A DNA stretch of 64,000 nucleotides from Burkholderia ubonensis (GTDB lineage Bacteria; Pseudomonadota; Gammaproteobacteria; Burkholderiales; Burkholderiaceae), in contig NZ_CADFEB010000012.1 of the NCBI RefSeq assembly GCF_902833085.1, forward strand, positions 186,001-250,000. The letters run 5' to 3'. The notes beneath the pieces were generated by a model. That model saw only the letters and a list, made by a program, of their open reading frames with translations, was not told where the DNA came from and made no database searches. A program made the position numbers and the translations under genes. Position 1 is the first letter of the stretch, and every line of letters starts with the position of its first letter. This document shows positions 24,644 through 32,672 of the stretch, piece after piece.

Positions 24644-27616
24644 TTACTGGCACGCTTCGCACTCGTCGAAGCCCGGGTCGCCCGGACGCATCATGCATAC
24701 CGGACCTTCCGCCTCGACCGGCGCCGCATTCACCGTGCCCGCTGCCGACGCTTCGCCGCCCGTTGCACCGAAGCCGCCCGCCGCGCCCTGCGCACCGCCT
24801 GCACCACCGCTCGTCGGCACCGCGTTCAGCGCGCCGTGCGCGACCGTCGACTTCTCGACGTGCGTCGCCGCCATCGTGCGCAGGTAGTACGTCGTCTTCA
24901 GGCCGCGCAGCCATGCGAGCTTGTAGACCTCGTCGAGCTTCTTGCCCGATGCGCCGCCCATGTAGATGTTCAGCGACTGCGCCTGGTCGATCCACTTCTG
25001 ACGGCGCGACGCCGCCTCGACCAGCCACGTCGGATCGACCTCGAATGCGGTCGCGTAGATCGCGCGCAGGTCGGCCGGAACGCGGTCGATGCGCGACAGC
25101 ATGCCGTCGAAGTACTTCAGGTCGGCGACCATCACCTCGTCCCACAGGCCGCGCTCCTTCAGGTCGCGCACCAGGTACTCGTTGACCACCGTGAACTCGC
25201 CCGACAGGTTCGACTTCACGTACAGGTTCTGGAAGGTCGGCTCGATGCATGCCGACACGCCGATGATGTTCGAGATCGTCGCCGTCGGCGCGATCGCGAC
25301 GCAGTTCGAGTTGCGCATCCCGTGCGCGGCGATCCGCGAACGCAGCTCCGACCAGTCGAGCGACTCGGACGTGTCGACCTCGACATAGCCGCCGCGGGCT
25401 TCCGTCAGCAGCTTCAGCGTGTCCTGCGGGAGGATGCCGCGATCCCACAGCGAGCCGCGGTAGCTCGAGTAGCGGCCGCGCTCCTCGGCCAGCTCGGTCG
25501 ACGCGTAGTACGCGTAGTAGCAGACCGCTTCCATCGAGCGGTCGGCGAACTCGACCGCCGCTTGCGACGCATACGGCGTGCGCAGCAGGTGCAGGCAGTC
25601 CTGGAAGCCCATGATGCCCATGCCGACCGGGCGGTGCTTCAGGTTCGAGTTACGCGCCTTCGGCACCGCGTAGTAGTTGATGTCGATCACGTTGTCGAGC
25701 ATGCGCATCGCGACGCTGACCGTGCGCTTCAGCTTGTCGTGGTCGAGCGCGTAGCTGCCGTCCGCCTGCTTCACGAGGTGGGCGACCAGGTTCACCGAGC
25801 CCAGATTGCAGACCGCGATCTCGGTGTCGCTGGTGTTCAGCGTGATTTCCGTGCACAGGTTCGACGAGTGGACGACGCCGACGTGCTGCTGCGGCGAGCG
25901 CACGTTGCACGGATCCTTGAACGTGATCCACGGGTGGCCCGTTTCGAACAGCATGCCGAGCATCTTGCGCCAGAGCTGCTGCGCCGGGATCTTCTTGAAC
26001 AGCTTGATCTCGCCGCGAGCGACCTTGTCCTCGTACGCCGTGTAGGCCGTCTCGAACGCGGCGCCGAACTTGTCGTGCAGGTCCGGGCAGGTCGACGGCG
26101 AGAACAGCGTCCAGTCAGCGCCTTCCATCACGCGCTTCATGAACAGGTCGGGAATCCAGTTCGCCGTGTTCATGTCGTGCGTGCGGCGGCGATCGTCGCC
26201 GGTGTTCTTGCGCAGCTCGAGGAATTCCTCGATGTCGAGGTGCCAGGATTCCAGGTACGCGCAGACCGCGCCCTTGCGCTTGCCGCCCTGGTTGACCGCG
26301 ACCGCGGTGTCGTTGACGACCTTCAGGAACGGGACCACGCCTTGCGACTTGCCGTTCGTACCCTTGATATGCGAGCCGAGCGCACGCACGCGGGTCCAGT
26401 CGTTGCCGAGGCCGCCGGCGAACTTCGACAGCAGCGCGTTTTCCTTCAGCGCCTCATAGATGCCGTCCAGGTCGTCCGCGACCGTCGTCAGGTAGCACGA
26501 CGACAGCTGCGAGCGGTGGGTGCCCGAGTTGAACAGCGTCGGCGTCGAGCTCATGAAGTCGAAGCTCGACAGCACGTTGTAGAACTCGATCGCGCGCGCT
26601 TCGCGGTCGATCTCGTTCAGCGAGAGGCCCATCGCGACGCGCATGAAGAACGCCTGCGGCATTTCGATGCGGCTGCCGTCGACGTGCAGGAAGTAGCGGT
26701 CGTACAGCGTCTGCAGGCCGAGGTAGCCGAACTGCAGGTCGCGGCTCGCGTCGAGCGCGTCGCCGAGGCGCTTCAGGTCGAACTGCAGCAGCTTGTCGTC
26801 GAGCAGCCCGGCGTCGACGCCGCGCTTCAGGAATTGCGGGAAGTACTCCGTGTAGCGGGCCGACATCTCGGCCTGGATCACTTCCTCGCCGAGGATCTCG
26901 CGACGGATCGTGTGCAGCAGGATGCGTGCCGTGACCTGGCTGTATGCCGGGTCCTTCTCGATCATCGTGCGTGCGGCCAGGATTGCCGAGTCGTAGACCT
27001 GGCTCATCGGCACGCCGTCGTACAGGTTCTTCACCGTCTCCGCGACGATCGGGTCAGGGTTAACCGCAGCGCCGAGGCCGTCGCATGCGGACACGATCAG
27101 CGCGCGCAGCGCGTTCAGGTCCAGCGGACGGGTCACGCCGTTGTCGACGACGTTGATGCCGCCGCTCGATTCGACCGCCGGCGCTTCCTCGCCCGCGTGC
27201 TGGCGCTCGAGGTGACGCTTTTCGCGATACAGCACGTACGCACGCGCGACGTTGTGCTCGCCGCCGCGCATCAGCGCGAGCTCGACCTGGTCCTGGATGT
27301 CCTCGATATGGAACGTGCCGCCGTTCGGACGGCTGCGCACGAGCGCACGCACCACGTTGTGCGTCAGCTGCTCGACCAGCTCGCGCACGCGTGCCGAGGC
27401 CGCGCCCTGCCCGCCGTTCACGGCCAGGAAAGCCTTGGTCACCGCGATCGCGATCTTCGACGGCTCGAACGACACCACGCTGCCGTTGCGGCGGATCACC
27501 TTGTAGTCGGCGAACGTGGCCTGCGGCGCGAGCGCCTGCGCGCCTTGTTCGGTCCCGCCGAGAGGGCGGCTCGATGCGCTCTCGTATTGGGACGTCGCGT
27601 TGTCGGTGGTTTGCAT
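24644..27616 (-). CDS. nrdA: Class Ia ribonucleotide reductase alpha subunit
   Basis: 990 residues from the ATG at 27616, which has AGGAGC upstream. An N-terminal ATP-cone (YKVIRRNGSVVSFEPSKIAIAVTKAF, about 37-135) is followed by a second, degenerate cone-like segment (about 150-235). The catalytic barrel has the redox and radical cysteines in SSCYL, NLCTEI and AVCNLGSVNL. The tail is a Gly/Ala-rich linker ending in the CEAC redox pair. It reduces ribonucleoside diphosphates. The operon is probably repressed by NrdR through tandem boxes upstream. Confidence 0.97.
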   Translation of the reverse strand: MQTTDNATSQYESASSRPLGGTEQGAQALAPQATFADYKVIRRNGSVVSFEPSKIAIAVTKAFLAVNGGQGAASARVRELVEQLTHNVVRALVRSRPNGGTFHIEDIQDQVELALMRGGEHNVARAYVLYREKRHLERQHAGEEAPAVESSGGINVVDNGVTRPLDLNALRALIVSACDGLGAAVNPDPIVAETVKNLYDGVPMSQVYDSAILAARTMIEKDPAYSQVTARILLHTIRREILGEEVIQAEMSARYTEYFPQFLKRGVDAGLLDDKLLQFDLKRLGDALDASRDLQFGYLGLQTLYDRYFLHVDGSRIEMPQAFFMRVAMGLSLNEIDREARAIEFYNVLSSFDFMSSTPTLFNSGTHRSQLSSCYLTTVADDLDGIYEALKENALLSKFAGGLGNDWTRVRALGSHIKGTNGKSQGVVPFLKVVNDTAVAVNQGGKRKGAVCAYLESWHLDIEEFLELRKNTGDDRRRTHDMNTANWIPDLFMKRVMEGADWTLFSPSTCPDLHDKFGAAFETAYTAYEDKVARGEIKLFKKIPAQQLWRKMLGMLFETGHPWITFKDPCNVRSPQQHVGVVHSSNLCTEITLNTSDTEIAVCNLGSVNLVAHLVKQADGSYALDHDKLKRTVSVAMRMLDNVIDINYYAVPKARNSNLKHRPVGMGIMGFQDCLHLLRTPYASQAAVEFADRSMEAVCYYAYYASTELAEERGRYSSYRGSLWDRGILPQDTLKLLTEARGGYVEVDTSESLDWSELRSRIAAHGMRNSNCVAIAPTATISNIIGVSACIEPTFQNLYVKSNLSGEFTVVNEYLVRDLKERGLWDEVMVADLKYFDGMLSRIDRVPADLRAIYATAFEVDPTWLVEAASRRQKWIDQAQSLNIYMGGASGKKLDEVYKLAWLRGLKTTYYLRTMAATHVEKSTVAHGALNAVPTSGGAGGAQGAAGGFGATGGEASAAGTVNAAPVEAEGPVCMMRPGDPGFDECEACQ

Positions 27617-27903
27617 GTGCAAAGCTCCTGGTGTTGGGTGATGCGGGGGGAACCGCGGATTAAAACGATCGCTGCGCAATGCGGTGCGCGAGCGGTAAGA
27701 CGCGAGCGACGCGTCGAGGGGGCCGGTTCGGTCGTCGTGATGCACGTGATCCGGCCTGGTGCTTCGTCATGTGTCCTGCGCCCCGTCGACACTTGCTGCG
27801 CTGATCGCGACGCCCGGACCGCCGGCCTGACGCGTCGCCCTGAGAACTCTTTCCGCCGGCGTTGCCCGCCGGTCCGTGCCGTCCGGGTTTTCCCCGCGGC
27901 ACA

Positions 27904-27948
27904 CACTATATCTAGTGCAGAACTGCTCAATCGGCACCAAGTATAGTG
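27904..27948 (-). promoter_or_regulatory. Tandem NrdR boxes at the nrdA promoter
   Basis: CACTATATCTAGTG (27904-27917) is a near-perfect NrdR box. CACCAAGTATAGTG (27935-27948) is a second, weaker copy. Their starts are 31 bp apart, three helical turns, the typical spacing of NrdR box pairs. Box 2 overlaps the -10 element of the promoter, as expected for repression. NrdR binding is inferred from the known consensus. Confidence 0.85.
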
Positions 27949-27968
27949 GACATTCGAACCACGTCCAA
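27940..27968 (-). promoter_or_regulatory. nrdA sigma-70 promoter
   Basis: On the minus strand TTGGAC (27963-27968) and TATACT (27940-27945) are separated by exactly 17 bp. The predicted start is near 27933, giving a leader of about 315 nt before the nrdA ATG. Confidence 0.7.
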
Positions 27969-28066
27969 CCAGAGAATTTGCGATAGAGCCCTTGACATCG
28001 CGAACGGTCAGACGCGACAAGGCATTCGCCGGAAAAATAGTTCCCGCGCGTCAAAAAACCCCGCGA

Positions 28067-28657
28067 TCAGTGCTGCCGGAAAGGAAAGTATTCGGCGGAA
28101 AAGCCTGCATCGCTTGCAAAGCGTTGCCAATCGAAGTGCGGGCCGGGGTCGGTCTTGCGGCCCGGCGCGACGTCGGAATGACCGGCGAACGCGTCGACCG
28201 GATAGCGGGCTGCGAGCCCGCGCGCGAGCGTGCCGAGCGTCGCGTACTGGGCGGCTTCGAACGGCACGTCGTCCGCGCCTTCGAGCTCGATGCCGATCGA
28301 GAAATCGTTGCAGCGCGGCCGGCCGAAGAACTCGGACGTGCCCGCGTGCCATGCTCGCTCGTCGCACGACACGAACTGCACGAGTTCGCCGTCGCGACGG
28401 ATCAGGAAGTGCGCGGACACCCGCACGCCGCGCAGGTGGGCCTGGTAATAGGGGTGCGCGTCGCAGTCGAGACGATTCAGGAACAGCGCCTCGATCGCGT
28501 CGCCGCCGAATTCGCCGGGGGGCAGGCTGATGTTGTGAACGACGACGAGCGTCGGCACCGCACCGGCGGGCCGCGCCTCGAAGTTCGGCGACGGCGCATG
28601 GCGCGCATCGCGCACCCAGCCGTTCGCGTCGATCGACAGGAACTGCGCGCCGCTCAT
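28067..28657 (-). CDS. ampD: 1,6-anhydro-N-acetylmuramyl-L-alanine amidase
   Basis: 196 residues of the amidase_2 fold. Zinc-ligand regions are visible as VVVHNISLPPGEFGG (first His), RAWHAGTSEF and GHSDVAPGRKTDPGPHFDW. It is cytoplasmic and cleaves the stem peptide from anhydro-muropeptides, which links wall recycling to beta-lactamase control and complements mpl in this window. The ATG at 28657 overlaps the stop of the PP0621-family gene (ATGA). Confidence 0.95.
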   Translation of the reverse strand: MSGAQFLSIDANGWVRDARHAPSPNFEARPAGAVPTLVVVHNISLPPGEFGGDAIEALFLNRLDCDAHPYYQAHLRGVRVSAHFLIRRDGELVQFVSCDERAWHAGTSEFFGRPRCNDFSIGIELEGADDVPFEAAQYATLGTLARGLAARYPVDAFAGHSDVAPGRKTDPGPHFDWQRFASDAGFSAEYFPFRQH

Positions 28658-28959
28658 CGCGTGCCGCGGTCGTCCGCACGCGCGGCGTGGCGCTGCGCGT
28701 GCTCGGCGCTGCAGAAATACTCGCCGCCCGCGACGACCGCGTCGCCCTTCGGCGCGTGCACGCCGCACTCGGCGCAGCGCACCATCGGCTCGGGAAGCGG
28801 CTGCGCGCCGCCCGGGCGCGCGGCGCCGCCGTAGCCTTGCGCACCGGCGCCCGCTTCGCGACCGGCGCCCTGCCCGGTCCGCGCCTGCGCCTGGCGCAGC
28901 TTGCGCGCGACCCACGAGGTCGCGAAGAACACGAGGATGAGGAGAAGAATCTGTCGCAT
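28654..28959 (-). CDS. PP0621-family small membrane protein
   Basis: 101 residues. One N-terminal hydrophobic helix (MRQILLLILVFFATSWVARKL) is followed by a Gly/Ala/Gln linker and a small Cys-containing domain (MVRCAECGVHAPKGDAVVAGGEYFCSAEH) with the CxxC...C...H pattern of the PP0621 family. The Cys/His set may bind zinc. The function is unknown. It overlaps ampD by ATGA and lies 14 bp after the CcsA-like gene, so the three are probably one operon. Confidence 0.85.
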   Translation of the reverse strand: MRQILLLILVFFATSWVARKLRQAQARTGQGAGREAGAGAQGYGGAARPGGAQPLPEPMVRCAECGVHAPKGDAVVAGGEYFCSAEHAQRHAARADDRGTR

Positions 28960-28973
28960 CGGGAATCAGCCGG

Positions 28974-29870
28974 TCAAACCACGGAGCGGTGCAGCAGCAC
29001 CTCGAAAACGAACCGGCTGCCGACATACGCGAGCAACAGCGCGGCGAACGACACGAGCACCCAACGCGCGGCGCCCCGCCCGCGCCAGCCCGACGTCCTG
29101 CGCGCGACCAGCAGCCCGCCGAACATCAGCCAGGACAGGATCGCGAACACGGTCTTGTGGTCGAGCCGCATCGCGCGCGCGTCGATCTGCTCGCTGAACA
29201 GGATCCCGGACGCGAGCGTCAGCGTGAGCAGCACGAAGCCCGCGCCGATCAGGCGGAACAGCAGCTTCTCGAGCGTGAGCAGCGGCGGCAGCGTCTCGAG
29301 CCAGCTCGCGATCCAGCCCGTCGAGCCGTCGCGCCCGCCGCTGCGCAGCGACTGCAGGCGCCGCTCGACCATCAGCATCAGGACCGCGTGCAGCGCCGCG
29401 ATCGCGAACAGGCCGTACGCGATGTTCGCGATCAGGAAGTGCAGCTTGAACAACGGCGCTGCGGCATAAGGCAGCACCCGCACGCCGCCGAACACCAGCG
29501 GCAGCAGCGACGCGCCGCACGCGAGCGGCAGCACGAGCAGCCGCAGGCTGTCGAGCGGGAAGAAGAAGCTCTCGATCCAGTAGATGCCGGCGCCGAGCCA
29601 GAACATCGCGGACAGCGCGAACGCGAAGCCGAACACCATCGCGTCGTGCGGGAAGATCGTCATGTGCAGCAGCACGCCATGCGCGACGAGCGCGCCAAAC
29701 AGCAGCGTGCGGCCGGGCCCGCTCATCCCGGAGGCGGCGGAAGCCGGAACCGGCACGGCCGGCACGCTCGCCACGAGCGGCGAGCCCGCGCCCTGACGGT
29801 GCGTGCGCCAGCCGGCAACGGCGAGGCCGCCGTACAGGAATGCGGTGAGGGCATACAGTACAATATCCAT
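28974..29870 (-). CDS. CcsA/YpjD-type cytochrome c assembly family membrane protein
   Basis: 298 residues with about eight to nine transmembrane helices and family-type segments such as LLHMTIFPHDAMVFGFAFALSAMFWLGAGIYWIES and FKLHFLIANIAYGLFAIAALHAVLM. This is the CcsA-like (E. coli YpjD) group, related to heme-handling proteins of cytochrome maturation. Divergent pairing with ffh matches the E. coli ypjD-ffh layout. Whether it handles heme is unproven. The ATG has only a weak ribosome-binding site. Confidence 0.85.
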   Translation of the reverse strand: MDIVLYALTAFLYGGLAVAGWRTHRQGAGSPLVASVPAVPVPASAASGMSGPGRTLLFGALVAHGVLLHMTIFPHDAMVFGFAFALSAMFWLGAGIYWIESFFFPLDSLRLLVLPLACGASLLPLVFGGVRVLPYAAAPLFKLHFLIANIAYGLFAIAALHAVLMLMVERRLQSLRSGGRDGSTGWIASWLETLPPLLTLEKLLFRLIGAGFVLLTLTLASGILFSEQIDARAMRLDHKTVFAILSWLMFGGLLVARRTSGWRGRGAARWVLVSFAALLLAYVGSRFVFEVLLHRSVV

Positions 29871-29956
29871 GTTCGAAGTTTACACTAGGCCCCCTTCCCG
29901 CGACGGCTCCCTTGTTGAGTTCCGCCGCCTTCGGGCCCCACTGTCCATCGCTCCCC

Positions 29957-31324
29957 ATGCTCGACAATCTCACTCAACGGATGGCGCGCGTCGTCAAGAC
30001 GCTGCGCGGCGAGGCCCGGCTCACCGAGGCGAACACCCAGGAGATGCTCCGCGAGGTGCGCCTCGCGCTGCTCGAGGCCGACGTCGCGCTGCCCGTCGTC
30101 CGCGAATTCATCGCCAAGGTCAAGGAAAAAGCCCTCGGCGAGGAAGTGATCAGCAGCCTGTCGCCGGGCCAGGCGCTCGTCGGCGTGGTCCAGAAGGAGC
30201 TGACCGCCGTGATCGGCGGCGACTACGAGGGCAAGGCCGCCGAGCTGAACCTCGCCGTCACGCCGCCCGCGGTGATCCTGATGGCCGGCCTGCAGGGCGC
30301 GGGCAAGACGACCACCGCCGGCAAGCTCGCGAAGCTGCTGCGCGAGAAGTACAAGAAGAAAGTGTTGACGGTGTCGTGCGACGTGTACCGCCCCGCCGCG
30401 ATCATGCAGCTGAAAACGGTGAGCGAACAGGTCGGCGCCGATTTCTTCCCGTCGACGCCGGACCAGAAGCCGGTCGATATCGCGCTCGCCGCGGTCGACT
30501 GGGCGAAGCGCCACTACCATGACGTGCTGATCGTCGACACGGCGGGGCGTCTCGGCATCGACGAAGCGATGATGCAGGAGATCGCCGCGCTGCACGCCAC
30601 GCTGAAGCCGGCCGAAACGCTGTTCGTCGTCGACGCGATGCTCGGCCAGGATGCGGTCAACACCGCGAAGGCGTTCAACGACGCGCTGCCGCTCACCGGC
30701 GTCGTGCTGACCAAGCTCGACGGCGACTCGCGCGGCGGCGCCGCGCTGTCGGTGCGCCACATCACCGGCAAGCCGATCAAGTTCGTCGGTGTCGCCGAGA
30801 AGCTCGACGGCCTCGAGATCTTCCACCCGGACCGGATGGCGAACCGGATCCTCGGCATGGGCGACATCCTCGCGCTCGTCGAGGAAGCGCAGCGCGGCGT
30901 CGACGTGCAGGCCGCGCAGAAGCTCGCCGACAAGGTGAAGAAAGGCGGCGACTTCGACCTGAACGATTTCCGTGCGCAGATCTCGCAGATGAAGAACATG
31001 GGCGGCCTGTCGTCGCTGATGGACAAGCTGCCCGCGCAGTTCCAGCAGGCGGCGGCCGGCGCCGACATGGGCCAGGCCGAAAAGCAGATCCGCCGGATGG
31101 AAGGCATCATCAGCTCGATGACGCCCGCCGAGCGCGCGAAACCCGAGATCATCAAGGCGACGCGCAAGCGCCGCATTGCCGCCGGCGCGGGCGTGCCGGT
31201 GCAGGAAGTCAACCGGATGCTGAACCAGTACGACCAGATGCGTACGATGATGAAGAAGCTGAAGGGCGGCAACATGCAGAAGATGATGCGCGGCCTGAAG
31301 GGCATGATGCCCGGCCTGCGCTGA
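29957..31324 (+). CDS. ffh: Signal recognition particle GTPase
   Basis: 455 residues. The N domain starts MLDNLTQRMARVVKTLRGEARLTE; the G domain has LQGAGKTTTAGKLAKLL, SCDVYRPAA, DTAGRLGID and TKLDGDSRGG; the M domain is Met-rich (MRTMMKKLKGGNMQKMMRGLKGMMPGL). It binds signal peptides with 4.5S RNA and delivers ribosomes to FtsY. The ATG at 29957 matches the family start; an in-frame upstream extension is unlikely to be translated. Confidence 0.97.
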   Translation: MLDNLTQRMARVVKTLRGEARLTEANTQEMLREVRLALLEADVALPVVREFIAKVKEKALGEEVISSLSPGQALVGVVQKELTAVIGGDYEGKAAELNLAVTPPAVILMAGLQGAGKTTTAGKLAKLLREKYKKKVLTVSCDVYRPAAIMQLKTVSEQVGADFFPSTPDQKPVDIALAAVDWAKRHYHDVLIVDTAGRLGIDEAMMQEIAALHATLKPAETLFVVDAMLGQDAVNTAKAFNDALPLTGVVLTKLDGDSRGGAALSVRHITGKPIKFVGVAEKLDGLEIFHPDRMANRILGMGDILALVEEAQRGVDVQAAQKLADKVKKGGDFDLNDFRAQISQMKNMGGLSSLMDKLPAQFQQAAAGADMGQAEKQIRRMEGIISSMTPAERAKPEIIKATRKRRIAAGAGVPVQEVNRMLNQYDQMRTMMKKLKGGNMQKMMRGLKGMMPGLR

Positions 31325-31418
31325 TTCCGCCCGTCGGCCGGCGCGCGGGTTTTTGCTGTAGCGCGCGCCGCCCGATCTGCTTCATTCTTATTTGTATACC
31401 GACTGCCCGCCAGAACTC

Positions 31419-31970
31419 ATGAACCGCGAAGAAGCCCTCCACATTTTCGAACACTCCGAAGAGATCGTCTCGGCGGACGCCGTCAACGCGTCGATCGCCC
31501 GGATGGCCGAAGCGATCCGCGCCGAGATCGGCGACGCGTTCCCGCTCGTCCTCTCGGTGATGGGCGGCGCCGCGGTGTTTACCGGGATGCTGCTGCCGCA
31601 TCTCGATTTCCCGCTGGAATTCGACTACATCCACCTGACCCGCTACCGCAACACGACGCAGGGCAGCCCGGAGATGCACTGGCGCGTCGCGCCGCGCGAA
31701 TCGGTGAAGGACCGCATCGTGCTCGTGCTCGACGACATCCTCGACGAAGGCGAGACGATGGCCGCGATCCGCGACCGCATTCTGGACATGGGCGCGACGC
31801 GCTTCATGTCCGCCGTGCTGTGCGAGAAGACGCTCACGAAGGCCAAGCCGCTGCACCCGGATTTCTGCGGCTTCGCCGTGCCCGACCGCTACGTGTTCGG
31901 CTGCGGAATGGACGCGAAGGGCTACTGGCGCAACCTGCCGACGATCCGCGCACTGACCGCGAACGCCTGA
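31419..31970 (+). CDS. hpt: Hypoxanthine-guanine phosphoribosyltransferase
   Basis: 183 residues, type I PRTase fold. The PRPP-binding motif VLVLDDILDEGETM is near residue 105, with VMGGAAVFTGMLL, a flexible loop LTRYRNTTQGS and YVFGCGMDAKGYWRNLP at the C-terminus. It salvages hypoxanthine and guanine to IMP and GMP. The ATG at 31419 is preferred to an upstream in-frame TTG at 31392. A bidirectional terminator follows. Confidence 0.9.
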   Translation: MNREEALHIFEHSEEIVSADAVNASIARMAEAIRAEIGDAFPLVLSVMGGAAVFTGMLLPHLDFPLEFDYIHLTRYRNTTQGSPEMHWRVAPRESVKDRIVLVLDDILDEGETMAAIRDRILDMGATRFMSAVLCEKTLTKAKPLHPDFCGFAVPDRYVFGCGMDAKGYWRNLPTIRALTANA

Positions 31971-31991
31971 CGCCCGCGCGGTCCGCATAAA

Positions 31992-32029
31992 GAAAGCGGC
32001 GCTCCGGTTCTTCCGGAGCGCCGCTTTTT
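31992..32029. terminator. Bidirectional terminator between hpt and the marC-type gene
   Basis: AAAGCGGCGCTCCGG and its complement form a 15-bp stem (31993-32007 / 32013-32027) with a TTCTT loop. T-runs on both strands serve the convergent genes on either side. Confidence 0.95.
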
Positions 32030-32048
32030 ACGTTGGGGCGTCGCCGTG

Positions 32049-32651
32049 CTACAGCTGGTGCACGAATACGCGAATGCCGCCCAGCATCATCTCGACCGAG
32101 ATCGCGACGAGCACGAGGCCCATCAGCCGCTCGAATGCGGCGACCGTCCGCTCGCCGAGCCATTGCTGGATCCGCTCGGCCAGCACCAGCGTGACCGCGC
32201 AGACGATCATCGTGACCGTCAGCGCGCCCGCCCACTCGAGCATCTTGCCGGGCGCCTGCGACGTCAGCAGCATCACCGTCGCGAGCGCCGACGGTCCGGC
32301 CAGCGCCGGAATCGCCAGCGGCACGATGAACGGCTCGCCGCCGGCGCGCGGATCGTTGCCGAGCGCGCCGTCCGGATGCGGGAAGATCATCCGCAGCGCG
32401 ATCAGGAACAGCACGATGCCGCCGCCGATGCGCAGCGACAGGTCGGTGAGGTTCATCATCCGCAGGAAGCGGTCGCCCACGACCATGAAGAACAGCAGGA
32501 TCACGAACGCGATCCCCACTTCGCGCAGGATCAGCTTCACGCGCCGCTCGCGCGGCACACTCCGCATCGCCGAGATGAACAGCGGAATGTTGCCGAGCGG
32601 ATCGGTGATCAGCAGAAGGAGCACGGTGGCCGACAGGAAGGTGTATTCCAC
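32049..32651 (-). CDS. MarC-family integral membrane protein
   Basis: 200 residues from a GTG start with GGGGGA upstream. There are six predicted transmembrane helices and typical MarC/UPF0056 segments: LLLITDPLGNIPLFISAM, RIGGGIVLFLIALRMI and PLAIPALAGPSALATVML. The family was once thought to be drug transporters, but no substrate is established. It follows proS by 21 bp on the same strand and is probably co-transcribed with it. Confidence 0.88.
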   Translation of the reverse strand: MEYTFLSATVLLLLITDPLGNIPLFISAMRSVPRERRVKLILREVGIAFVILLFFMVVGDRFLRMMNLTDLSLRIGGGIVLFLIALRMIFPHPDGALGNDPRAGGEPFIVPLAIPALAGPSALATVMLLTSQAPGKMLEWAGALTVTMIVCAVTLVLAERIQQWLGERTVAAFERLMGLVLVAISVEMMLGGIRVFVHQL

Positions 32652-32672
32652 CGTGTCCCCCGGTCGGCCGGC

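Larger units (their letters stand above)
27617..28066 (-). other. nrdA upstream region
   Basis: About 450 bp between ampD and nrdA. It contains the nrdA promoter and NrdR boxes at 27904-27968 and a GC-rich leader of about 315 nt. The in-frame extension upstream of the nrdA ATG has no family similarity and no ribosome-binding site, so it is taken as untranslated. Confidence 0.6.

Noticed and set aside
24566..27946. A plus-strand open frame of over 1,100 codons opposite nrdA
   Set aside because: It is a shadow of nrdA, with Arg/Val-rich composition and no domain; nrdA motifs are complete on the minus strand.
28041..28060. T-run after ampD as an intrinsic terminator
   Set aside because: The minus strand shows GGGGTTTTTTG, but no stable stem precedes it.
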